DNA from: Mesorhizobium huakuii
GTDB taxonomy: Bacteria > Pseudomonadota > Alphaproteobacteria > Rhizobiales > Rhizobiaceae
Length of the DNA stretch: 64,000 bases
Assembly: GCF_014189455.1 (NCBI RefSeq)
Contig: NZ_CP050296.1
Span: forward strand, 6,568,001 to 6,632,000
Direction of reading: 5' to 3'
The notes under the pieces are model-generated. The model had not been told where the DNA came from. It saw only the letters and a list, made by a program, of their open reading frames with translations, and made no database searches. Position 1 is the first letter of the stretch, and each line of letters starts with the position of its first letter. The translations under genes and the position numbers were made by a program. Positions 47,020 to 55,045 of this stretch are shown piece after piece.

Positions 47020-47954
47020 ATGGACCGGGATCTGCTTGCCCATCTGCCTGTTGTCGTAGCCGTTGCCCGGCGCGGCGGCTTTGCGCTTGCTGCGGCCGAA
47101 CTTGGTATGAGTCCGTCCGCCGTCAGCCATGCGGTGCGCCTTGTCGAAGAGCGCATTGGTCAGCCGCTGTTTGCGCGCACCACGCGCAGCGTTTCGCTGA
47201 CAGAAGCCGGTAAGGCGCTGGTAGAGACGGCGGCCCCTGCTCTTCAGGACATCGGCGAACGGATGGATCGCATCCGCGCCATCCAAGGCCGGCCATCGGG
47301 CCTGCTCAGGCTTAACGTTCCCAACATCGCCATTCCTCTCAGCGTGACGGCCGTGGTTGCGGCGATGGCCGAGCGTTATCCGGATGTGACCGTCGAATTG
47401 CTCACGGACCAGGGGCTGGTCGACATTGTCGGCGAGGGATTCGACGCCGGCATCCGGTTGGGCGAGATGATCGCTCAGGACATGATCACGGTCCGGCTGA
47501 CGCCGCCCTTCCGCGCCGTGATCGTCGCCTCCCCGCCTATATCGGACGACATGGCCGTCCGCGCAGCGTGGCCGATCTCGCCAACCACAATTGCATCGGT
47601 TACCGGCTGGTTCGCTCCGGTGCGCTCTACCGCTGGGATCTGACCGAAGACGGCAAGGACGTCGTTGTGGAGACGACGGGCACGGTCATCGTCACGGATT
47701 CGCTGGCCGCGATTGACCTGGCGCTTGCAGGCGTCGGTCTTGCCTATGTCTTCGAACCGCTGGTGCACGCGGATCTTGCCGCTGGCCGGCTGGTGCAGGT
47801 TCTGCCGCAAACAGCGATCGAGGAGCCTGGCCTGTTCCTCTACTTCCCACGCCGGGCGGCGATGGCGCCGAAGCTGCGGGCGTTTATCGACACCGCACAA
47901 GAAATCGGCCGGACATCCCTGCGGACATCCGGCCGAAAAACACTGTCGGAATAA
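47020..47954 (+). CDS. LysR-family regulator, apparent -1 frameshift near 47531-47537
   Basis: This regulator is of the DmlR/AaeR-like branch. The first frame holds the winged helix (LPVVVAVARRGGFALAAAELGMSPSAVSHAVRLVEERIG) and half of the effector domain, up to AVIVASP. The second resumes at AYIGRHGRPRSVADLANHNCIGYRLVRSG and ends at 47954. Adding one base in TCCCCGCCTAT gives a 311-residue protein. It is divergent from the NTF2-like gene and likely controls that three-gene unit. It may be an error or a real pseudogene; this gene is the least constrained of the frameshifted set. Confidence 0.82.
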
Positions 47955-47967
47955 AGCGGTAGGAAGC

Positions 47968-48888
47968 TTACTTCTTGACCGCGGCCGCGACTTCCGCCGC
48001 GAAATCGGTCTCTTCCTTCTCGATGCCTTCGCCGAGCGCGAAGCGCAGGTAGGCGGTGATCTTGGCCGGTGCGCCGATGTCCTTCTCGGCATCCTTCAGC
48101 GCCTTCTCGACGGTGATGTCGGGATTGAGCACGAAGGCCTGCTTCAAGAGCACGACTTCCTCGTAGAACTTGCGCAGGCGCCCTTCGACCATCTTTTCGA
48201 TGATCGCTTCCGGCTTGCCCGACTGACGTGCCTGATCGGAGAAGATCGCCTTCTCGCGCTCGACCGCCGCCGGATCGATCTGCTCCGCGGTCAGCGCCAT
48301 CGGGTTGGTGGCGGCGACATGCATGGCGACCTGGCGGCCAAAGGCGTTGGCGGCATGTTCATTGCCCGTGGTCTCGATCGCGACCAGCACGCCGAGCTTG
48401 CCAAGACCGTCGGCAACCGCGTTGTGGACGTAGGTCGCCACCGCACCATGCGGAACGGTCAGCTTGGCCGAGCGGCGGAAGCCCAAATTCTCGCCGATGG
48501 TGCCGACAGCGTCCTTGATGGTGTCGGTGACCGACTTGTCCGAACCCGGATACTTCGCGGCAGCCACAGCTTCCGTCGTGCCATAGGCAAGAGCAACCTT
48601 GGCAACGTTGGCGACGATTTCCTGGAACGCGGCATTGCGGGCGACGAAGTCGGTCTCGGAATTGACCTCGACGACAGCCGCCTCGCGCACGCCGGCATCG
48701 ACGCCGATCAGGCCTTCCGCCGCGGTGCGGCCGGCCTTCTTGTCAGCCTTGGAGATGCCCTTCTTGCGCAGCCAGTCGACGGCCTCTTCCATGTTGCCGT
48801 TGGTCTCGTTCAACGCCGCCTTGCAGTCCATCATGCCCGCGCCGGTCAAGTCGCGGAGTTCTTTGACCTGTGCAGCCGAAATGCTCAT
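47968..48888 (-). CDS. tsf: Elongation factor Ts
   Basis: This nucleotide exchange factor for EF-Tu has 306 residues. The N-terminal UBA-like domain ([40 protein letters not shown]) is followed by the core with the hallmark [10 protein letters not shown] near residue 78 and [12 protein letters not shown] near 190. It follows rpsB after about 110 bases containing a hairpin and is normally followed by pyrH; here the accessory insert follows. Confidence 0.98.
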   Translation of the reverse strand: MSISAAQVKELRDLTGAGMMDCKAALNETNGNMEEAVDWLRKKGISKADKKAGRTAAEGLIGVDAGVREAAVVEVNSETDFVARNAAFQEIVANVAKVALAYGTTEAVAAAKYPGSDKSVTDTIKDAVGTIGENLGFRRSAKLTVPHGAVATYVHNAVADGLGKLGVLVAIETTGNEHAANAFGRQVAMHVAATNPMALTAEQIDPAAVEREKAIFSDQARQSGKPEAIIEKMVEGRLRKFYEEVVLLKQAFVLNPDITVEKALKDAEKDIGAPAKITAYLRFALGEGIEKEETDFAAEVAAAVKK

Positions 48889-48972
48889 TGTCGCCTCTTT
48901 GTTTTAAATGCACCGACGCACCATCGAATCTCGACAGTGCGTCTGTTTAGCGTGCCAAAATATGAGAAAGAT

Positions 48973-48993
48973 GAAGGCCGTGAACCGGCCTTC
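48973..48993 (-). terminator. Hairpin just after rpsB, before tsf
   Basis: GAAGGCC (48973-48979) pairs with GGCCTTC (48987-48993) around a seven-base loop, six bases after the rpsB stop. On the minus strand it is followed by a T-containing but not U-rich tract, so it may attenuate rather than end rpsB-tsf transcription. Confidence 0.5.
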
Positions 48994-48998
48994 GATTA

Positions 48999-49780
48999 TC
49001 AAGCCTCGGGGGCTTCCGAAGCCGGAGCCGGATCGAGCGCCGGTTCGATCGGAGCTTCGACCGAAGCGCCGATATCGACGCCGAGCGCGCCCTGCTGACG
49101 GGCGATGCCGTCGATCGCAGCCTTGGCGATCAGGTCGCAATAGAGCTGGATGGCGCGGGCCGCGTCGTCATTGCCGGGGATCGGGAAATCGATCTTGTCC
49201 GGGTCGCAGTTCGAATCGATGATGGCAACGACCGGGATGCCGAGACGCTTGGCCTCGAGAATGGCAATCGCTTCCTTGTTGGTGTCGATCACGAACATCA
49301 GGTCCGGGGTCGAGCCCATGTCCTTGATGCCGCCGAGCGCCTTGTCGAGCTTCTCGCGCTCGCGGTCGAGGTTCAGGCGTTCCTTCTTGGTGAGGCCCTG
49401 GGCCTCGCCGGCCAGCATCTCGTCGAGCTTGCGCAGGCGCTGGATCGAATTCGAGATCGTCTTCCAGTTGGTCAGCATGCCGCCGAGCCAACGCGAATTG
49501 ACATAATACTGGGCCGAACGCTGCGCTGCATCAGCGACGATGTCGGACGCCTGGCGCTTGGTGCCGACGAACAGCACGCGGCCGCCCTTGGCGACGGTGT
49601 CGGAAACCTGCTTCAGCGCCTGGTGCAGCAAAGGCACCGTCTGCGAGAGGTCGATGATGTGGATGTTGTTGCGGGCGCCATAGATGTAGGGCGCCATCTT
49701 CGGGTTCCAGCGGTGGGTCTGGTGGCCGAAGTGAATGCCAGCTTCCAAAGCTGGCGCATGCTGAAATCAGGCAGAGCCAT
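48999..49780 (-). CDS. rpsB: 30S ribosomal protein S2, apparent -1 frameshift near 49747-49749
   Basis: This is an essential small-subunit protein. The body ([33 protein letters not shown]...) reads without interruption to 48999. The normal start [11 protein letters not shown] at ATG 49780 is in a different frame. It joins at CTTTGGAA if one base is restored (CTTTTGG or CTTCTGG, coding L-L-E). The corrected protein has 260 residues, with an Ala/Pro/Glu-rich C-terminal tail common in rhizobia. Because S2 is essential, this break is best read as a sequencing error. tsf follows on the same strand. Confidence 0.95.
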
Positions 49781-49957
49781 TCTCATTTTCCTTTCCGGTT
49801 AGCCTCCACGGACACAGGCATTTTTGGACGAAGTCCTCGAACGCCACCGGAGGTTTCAGCCGGATTTCTCCCGGGCAGACACCAAAGTCCGTGTGTGGAA
49901 TGAGCGCGCATATAGAGGGGAAGTGCGACAAACGCAAGCGGGGCGGCGTTTTACCGC

Positions 49958-50569
49958 TCAGCGTGCGGCAATCAGCGCTCCGGTGCCGATCATCGCGCTG
50001 CCGGCGAACCGGTTCATCAGTCGCATGCGCTTGGGAGTCCTGAACCAGCCCGACGCCCGGCCGGCAAGGGCTGCATAGACACCCATGGTGAGGATATTGA
50101 CGCTGATGACGGTGGCCACCACCAGCAGGCCGTCGACAAATGTCAGCGTGTCGAGATTGAGGATCAGCGGCATGATCGAGGCGTGGAACAGGATCGCCTT
50201 CGGGTTGCCCAGCGCAATCGACGCACCAAGGAAGAAGGACCGGGACAATCTCGCCTCAGCCGTCCGCGACTCATTCGATTGCGCGGTCGAGGCGCGCCAC
50301 ATCCTGATGCCGAGAAAGATCAGATATGCGGCGCCGGCATATTTCAGCAGTAGAAAGATCCATTCGAAGGTTTGGGCCAAGGCCACCAGCCCGAGCAGTG
50401 CCAGCGTGACCAGCACGGCATCGCCCGCGGCGACCCCGACGCCGGCCATGAAGGCACGAAGGAAACCGCGCGACACGCCATTGGTGATGACCGCGAACAT
50501 CGCTGGCCCCGGTGTGGCGGCAGCAAGCGTGACGGCGACGCAATAGGCGAGAAATGCCGTTGGTGTCAT
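49958..50569 (-). CDS. LysE/RhtB-family amino acid exporter
   Basis: This inner-membrane exporter has 203 residues from ATG 50569 (MTPTAFLAYCVAVTLAAATPGPAMFAVI). There are about six hydrophobic helices. The family motif ATPGPAMFAVITNGVSRGFLRAFMAGVGVAAGD is near residue 18-50, and GNPKAILFHASIMP is near 130. The substrate may be lysine, threonine, homoserine or another amino acid. Its start overlaps the stop of the small DUF4031 gene upstream. Confidence 0.9.
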   Translation of the reverse strand: MTPTAFLAYCVAVTLAAATPGPAMFAVITNGVSRGFLRAFMAGVGVAAGDAVLVTLALLGLVALAQTFEWIFLLLKYAGAAYLIFLGIRMWRASTAQSNESRTAEARLSRSFFLGASIALGNPKAILFHASIMPLILNLDTLTFVDGLLVVATVISVNILTMGVYAALAGRASGWFRTPKRMRLMNRFAGSAMIGTGALIAAR

Positions 50570-50844
50570 CGCTTGGCCTTTCCATTGGGCACCCGCACGC
50601 GCCGGAAGATCGCGACGATCTCCTCGCGGCTGCATTCGATGGCGCCGAGCCGCACCGCGCGGTCGCGCTCGAAGCCGGTTATGTCATAATGTGGAGCGGA
50701 TGTCTTGGGCGGTCCCTGGTAGGATGAACGCTTGACGCCAAGTGCTGCGGCGAAACGATGCAACTCGTCGGTGTCGTCGGCCATCAGATGGCACCAGCGA
50801 TGGCCGGCCCACTTCCAGATCGCCGCATCGACGTAGACTGCCAT
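50566..50844 (-). CDS. DUF4031 domain-containing protein
   Basis: This 92-residue protein of unknown function has the DUF4031 wording VYVDAAIWKWAGHRWCHLMADDTDELHRFAAALG. ATG 50844 is used; a TTG one codon upstream is possible. The basic C-terminus (RRVRVPNGKAKR) is short. It overlaps the LysE-type gene by four bases and is translationally coupled to it, a hint that the two are used together. Confidence 0.85.
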   Translation of the reverse strand: MAVYVDAAIWKWAGHRWCHLMADDTDELHRFAAALGVKRSSYQGPPKTSAPHYDITGFERDRAVRLGAIECSREEIVAIFRRVRVPNGKAKR

Positions 50845-50874
50845 CAAGCCCGCCGCGGCAATTGCACAACCCTG

Positions 50875-51705
50875 CTATTTCGATACCGGGCAAGGCTTTG
50901 TCTGGTCGAACAGCGACAGGTTGACCAGCTTGCCGGTCATCGAGAAGTCGCCATAGTCCATGACCAGATCGCGGGTGATGCCGTTCTCGTGCAACTTGAA
51001 GCTGATCCGGTATTCCGGCACTTCTTCTCCGTTCTTGGCGCTGTCGTCGAAATAGGCGATTTCGACCGGCCAGTATTTGTCGGTGGCGAGCTTGGCCAGC
51101 GCCGGAGCCTCCGGGTCGGCCTTGTCGGCTTCGGTCTTCTTGCCGACGACGACGGTGGTCGCCATCACCTTGTTGGCATCCTCCGAGCCGTCGAACAGGT
51201 TCGTCTGGTAGAAATTTTCGCCCTTCTCGGCCTTGCCGATCAGCTCGACCAGATGCTGGGTCGGAAATTGAGTGGCGGCGAGTTCCAGGCTGTTCTTCTC
51301 GGGCTTGTCGATATCGACCTTGAGCCCTTTCGCGTCTTTCGTGGCCATACCCTTGACCTCCTTGTCGAGGTTCTGGTCGACAAAGGATTTGGTTACGAAC
51401 GAAAACGTCTTACCTTCGGCGTCCTCGAAAGTCGTCGTCTGCTGGTCGGTCAGCCGCGTATTGTCGTTGGTGACGATCTGGGTCACGAAACGGAATTTCA
51501 CCGTGTAGCCTTCGCAGGCCGAGCCGTTGAATTCGTAGACCATGCGACCGGATATGCCTGTTATGCCGGAGCGGTCGGAGGCCTTGTTGAGGGTGAGGTC
51601 ATACACGGCGCGATGCGCCTGCAGCGCCGGCACGGCGAAAGCGGGTACTATCGGGAACACGGCCGACAACAGAACGGCGTGGAATGCAAGGCGCGCTGCG
51701 CGCAT
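50875..51705 (-). CDS. eipB: Periplasmic cell-envelope integrity protein EipB (DUF1849)
   Basis: The 276-residue product has a signal peptide (about residues 1-24, ending AFA). The mature part matches DUF1849/EipB, a beta-spiral periplasmic protein studied in Brucella and linked to envelope integrity and lipoprotein-dependent stress resistance. Two cysteines, in GSACEGY near residue 63 and KPCPVSK at the C-terminus, correspond to the conserved disulfide pair. It stands alone upstream of the DUF4031-LysE pair, with the RidA gene divergent. Confidence 0.88.
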   Translation of the reverse strand: MRAARLAFHAVLLSAVFPIVPAFAVPALQAHRAVYDLTLNKASDRSGITGISGRMVYEFNGSACEGYTVKFRFVTQIVTNDNTRLTDQQTTTFEDAEGKTFSFVTKSFVDQNLDKEVKGMATKDAKGLKVDIDKPEKNSLELAATQFPTQHLVELIGKAEKGENFYQTNLFDGSEDANKVMATTVVVGKKTEADKADPEAPALAKLATDKYWPVEIAYFDDSAKNGEEVPEYRISFKLHENGITRDLVMDYGDFSMTGKLVNLSLFDQTKPCPVSK

Positions 51706-51842
51706 GAGGTACTCCGATCGTCGCGGCTGATGGCAGGCCGCAGGGAAAGATGGTCCAGCTTAAAAAAGTCGTGGCGGAAGCGAGGCAAAAATAGCAATTT
51801 CGGCCCCGCCAGCGCGGCGCCTTCCAGCAATAGGGAAAAGCA

Positions 51843-52307
51843 ATGAGTGAAACAATCGAAAAGCGGCTAAGTGATCTCGGCGTGACGCTTCCCGTCGCCG
51901 CCGCACCCGCCGCCAATTACGTGCCCTATTGCAGGACCGGCAATTTGCTGTTCACCGCCGGGCAATTGCCGCTCAAGGACGGCAAACTGCAGGCGAGCGG
52001 CCTGCTTGGCCGCGACGTCGACACGGCAAGCGGCAAGGAGGCGGCAAGATACTGCGCGATCAACATTCTGGCGCAGGCCAAGGCGGCACTGGGCGACCTC
52101 GAGAAGATTAGCAGGCTTGTGAAGATCACCGTCTTCGTCGCCTCCGCGGCCGACTTTGTCGAGCAGCATCTCGTTGCCAACGGCGCCTCGGATTTCCTGG
52201 TCGCTGCCCTCGGCGAGCGCGGCAAGCACGCCCGCTCCGCCGTCGGCACCGCCTCGCTGCCGCTTAATGCCGCAGTGGAAATCGAAGCGATCTTCGAAGT
52301 CGAATGA
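51843..52307 (+). CDS. RidA family protein (YjgF/YER057c/UK114)
   Basis: This 154-residue protein is of the larger YjgF-like subgroup with the VPYCRTGNLLFTAGQLPLKDG motif near residue 28. The conserved Arg region HARSAVGTASLPLNAAVEIEAIFEVE closes the protein. RidA enzymes hydrolyse reactive enamine or imine intermediates; whether this divergent paralogue does so is not certain. It lies 13 bases upstream of the phosphodiesterase gene and is probably cotranscribed. Confidence 0.92.
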   Translation: MSETIEKRLSDLGVTLPVAAAPAANYVPYCRTGNLLFTAGQLPLKDGKLQASGLLGRDVDTASGKEAARYCAINILAQAKAALGDLEKISRLVKITVFVASAADFVEQHLVANGASDFLVAALGERGKHARSAVGTASLPLNAAVEIEAIFEVE

Positions 52308-52320
52308 GCGAAGGCCTGAC

Positions 52321-53049
52321 ATGACCGACCTCTCCTGGCTGACCGCCCGGCCCGTTGCCCATCGCGGCTTCCACGACATGAACAAGACGCGCTGGGAAAA
52401 CACGCTTTCCGCCTTCGCTGCGGCGGCCGAACGCGGCTACGCCATCGAATGCGACGTGCATCTGTCGTCGGATGGCGTTCCCATAATCATCCATGATGAC
52501 GACCTGAAACGGCTGACCGGACAGGACGGTTTCGTCTGGCAGCGCAGCGCGGCCGAATTGACCGCACTCAAGGTTGGCGGCACATCCGACCAGCTGCCGA
52601 CGCTGCAGGAAGCGCTCGATCTCGTCGATGGCCGCGTGCCCATGGTTGTCGAATTGAAAGGGATTCCCGGCCGTGACGAAGGCCTGGTGGCGCGCGTCGG
52701 CAAGATGCTCAAGCGCTACAAGGGCAAAGCGGCGATCATGTCGTTCGATCACTGGCTCATCCGCGATTTCCCGAAACATGCGCCCGGCATTCCCGCTGGC
52801 TTGACCGCCTACGGCAAGGACCTCAAGCTGATCGAAGCGCATTTTTCCATGCTGGCGCACGAACTCTCCTTCACCTCCTACGCGGCCGGCGACTTGCCGA
52901 ACCCGTTCGTCAGCTTCGTGCGTGAAAAGCTCAAAATGCCTGTCATCACCTGGACGGTGCATGATCAGCCGGCGATCGACCTGACCATCAAATATGCCGA
53001 TCAGATGACATTCGAGGGCTTCGAACCCGACTTGGTCAAAGTCGCCTGA
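52321..53049 (+). CDS. Glycerophosphodiester phosphodiesterase family protein
   Basis: The 242-residue GDPD-fold enzyme starts at ATG 52321. The catalytic pattern is complete: VAHRG (His, Arg near residue 13), ENTLSAF (Glu), IECDVHLSSDGVPIIIHDD (Glu, Asp, His near 40-60) and MVVELKG near 110. No signal peptide is seen, so it is cytoplasmic, unlike secreted GlpQ. The substrate is probably a glycerophosphodiester or lysophospholipid head group. A GGCC-rich gap separates it from the next gene. Confidence 0.92.
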   Translation: MTDLSWLTARPVAHRGFHDMNKTRWENTLSAFAAAAERGYAIECDVHLSSDGVPIIIHDDDLKRLTGQDGFVWQRSAAELTALKVGGTSDQLPTLQEALDLVDGRVPMVVELKGIPGRDEGLVARVGKMLKRYKGKAAIMSFDHWLIRDFPKHAPGIPAGLTAYGKDLKLIEAHFSMLAHELSFTSYAAGDLPNPFVSFVREKLKMPVITWTVHDQPAIDLTIKYADQMTFEGFEPDLVKVA

Positions 53050-53104
53050 GCGGAGTGTCTGAAACGTGACTTGTAGCGGCCCGGATGGAGCTTAAATAAG
53101 CCTC

Positions 53105-54319
53105 ATGGATCAGGGCGACGATGGCGACGGGCAAACAGCAAATGCGGACTATTCGATCCGCATCGCCGCGGGCATCGGCGCGTTCACCTGCGATGAATGG
53201 AACGGCTTTGCCGGCACCACGCGCGGCGATGCGGAAAATGGCTATAACCCGCTCGTTTCATTCGCTTTTTTGAGTGCCTTGGAAGATTCCGGATGCGCCG
53301 TGCGACGCACCGGCTGGCAGGGACATCATTTGCGGCTGGAGACCGCGGACGGCAGGCTTCTGGGTGCCGTCCCCTGCTATCTCAAGTCGCACAGCCAGGG
53401 CGAATATGTGTTCGACCACGGCTGGTCGGATGCCTTCGAGCGCGCCGGCGGTCGCTATTACCCGAAACTGCAATGCGCCGTGCCGTTCACGCCCGTCACC
53501 GGCCCTCGCCTGCTGGTCGGCAAGGGCGAGGATCCGGATGCGGTGAAAGCCGGGCTTGCTGCCGGCCTCAAAATGGTGACCGACAAGCTTGGCGTGTCCT
53601 CGGCGCATGTCACCTTCGCCAGGGAAAGCGACGTTGCGACGCTGGAGGCCGCGGGCTTCCTGCATCGCACTGACCAGCAATTCCACTTCTTCAACGAAGG
53701 CTTTTCAACCTATGACGACTTCCTCGCCACGCTTGCCTCGCGCAAGCGCAAGGCGATGAAGAAGGAACGGCGCGAGGCGCTTGCCGATGGCATCACCATC
53801 GATTGGCTGACCGGCAACGACCTGACCGAAAAGGCCTGGGACGACTTCTTCGCCTTCTACATGGACACCGGCAGCCGCAAATGGGGCCGCCCCTATCTGA
53901 ACCGCAAGTTCTTCTCGCTGATCGGCGAGCGCATGGCGGACGATATCCTGCTGGTGATGGCCAAACGCAACGGGCGCTACATTGCCGGTGCCATCAATTT
54001 CATCGGCTCCGACGCGCTCTACGGCCGCAACTGGGGCTGCATCGAGGATCACCCCTTCCTGCATTTCGAGGTCTGCTACCATCAGGCCATCGACTTCGCC
54101 ATCGAACGTAAGCTGAAGGTGGTCGAGGCGGGCGCGCAGGGCGAGCACAAGCTGGCACGCGGCTACCGGCCGGTGACCATGCATTCCGCCCACTACATTT
54201 CGCACCCCGGCCTGCGCAATGCCGTGGCCGATTACCTCAAGCGCGAGCGGCACGAGGTAGAGCGAATGGGGGAATATCTGGAAGAACATACCCCGTTTCG
54301 CAAGGATCTCGAGGAATAG
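53105..54319 (+). CDS. FemAB-like/GNAT-fold peptidoglycan-type acyltransferase (COG3146, DUF482)
   Basis: The 404-residue protein has no signal peptide. Family wording includes NPLVSFAFLSALEDSGCAV near residue 45, VPCYLKSHSQGEYVFDHGW near 80, RKRKAMKKERREAL near 215, and the C-terminal GAQGEHKLARGYRP with EEHTPFRKDLEE. It belongs to the FemAB_like acetyltransferase family found across alphaproteobacteria and cyanobacteria, whose substrate is not established. It is likely cotranscribed with the next HIT gene. Confidence 0.85.
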   Translation: MDQGDDGDGQTANADYSIRIAAGIGAFTCDEWNGFAGTTRGDAENGYNPLVSFAFLSALEDSGCAVRRTGWQGHHLRLETADGRLLGAVPCYLKSHSQGEYVFDHGWSDAFERAGGRYYPKLQCAVPFTPVTGPRLLVGKGEDPDAVKAGLAAGLKMVTDKLGVSSAHVTFARESDVATLEAAGFLHRTDQQFHFFNEGFSTYDDFLATLASRKRKAMKKERREALADGITIDWLTGNDLTEKAWDDFFAFYMDTGSRKWGRPYLNRKFFSLIGERMADDILLVMAKRNGRYIAGAINFIGSDALYGRNWGCIEDHPFLHFEVCYHQAIDFAIERKLKVVEAGAQGEHKLARGYRPVTMHSAHYISHPGLRNAVADYLKRERHEVERMGEYLEEHTPFRKDLEE

Positions 54320-54425
54320 CAGGTCTTTGGCATGGCCGATCTCGCCAGATCGCCCGCCACATCGTCTTGCCGCTCCGGAAGAGCTTCGCTACACGAGACG
54401 CGAGGCACAATCCGGAGCGTTCGCC

Positions 54426-54854
54426 ATGACTGCCGCCTATGACACCGACAACATCTTCGCGAAAATCCTGCGTGGAGAAATTCCTTCGCACCGCGTTTAT
54501 GAAGACGACGCCGTCGTGGCTTTCATGGATGTGATGCCGCAAGGGCCGGGCCATACGCTGGTGGTGCCTAAAGCCCCGTCGCGCAATCTGCTCGACGCCA
54601 ACCCGTCGACCTTCGGCCCGCTTTTCACGGTTGTCCAGAAAGTGGCTCTGGCAGTGAAGAAGGCGCTCAATGCCGACGGCGTCACCGTCCTGCAGTTCAA
54701 CGAGCCGGCCTCCGGGCAGACGGTCTATCACCTGCATGTCCATGTCATCCCACGCTTCGACGGCATTCCGTTGAAGCCACACACGGGCGCGATGGAAAAG
54801 CCTGAAGTGTTGACCGAGAACGCCGGGAAAATTCGGGCAGCACTCGGAAGCTGA
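54426..54854 (+). CDS. HIT family hydrolase
   Basis: This 142-residue histidine-triad protein starts at ATG 54426 (MTAAYDTDNIFAKILRGEIPSHRVYEDD). The HIT motif HLHVHVIPR lies near residue 102-110. The N-terminal wording CIFxKIxxGEIP with FMDVMPQGPGHTLVVPK is that of the HinT/Hit-like purine phosphoramidate hydrolases; the usual Cys is replaced here by Asn in NIFAKI. It is followed by a bidirectional terminator. Confidence 0.94.
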   Translation: MTAAYDTDNIFAKILRGEIPSHRVYEDDAVVAFMDVMPQGPGHTLVVPKAPSRNLLDANPSTFGPLFTVVQKVALAVKKALNADGVTVLQFNEPASGQTVYHLHVHVIPRFDGIPLKPHTGAMEKPEVLTENAGKIRAALGS

Positions 54855-55005
54855 CCCGCACCTCGTTTCGCGGACTGGAAGAAAGGCTGCGCCTTGAGCA
54901 AGCAGCTCTGCTGGGTGCCACCTCGCATCAGCCGCTGGCGGATCACATGCGCGCACTGTTCAGGGCTGAGGATCGACTGGCCATAGCCACCCTGTTGCCC
55001 AAATG

Positions 55006-55031
55006 AAAAAGCCCCGTTTCCGGGGCTTTTT
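55006..55031. terminator. Bidirectional terminator between the HIT gene and clpA
   Basis: A perfect 11-bp stem, AAAAAGCCCCG (55006-55016) / CGGGGCTTTTT (55021-55031), has a four-base loop. It is T-rich on both sides and serves the convergent HIT and clpA genes. Confidence 0.88.
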
Positions 55032-55045
55032 CGAGTGAGTGCCGA

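Noticed and set aside
47906..47935. CGGCCGGA/TCCGGCCG hairpin as a terminator
   Set aside because: It is inside the LysR coding region; the A-run lies on the wrong side for the minus strand, and a U-tract is missing for the plus strand.
44733..47954. Genomic island with integrase or attachment sites
   Set aside because: No integrase, transposase or direct repeats at the edges were seen; it is described only as an insertion by synteny.
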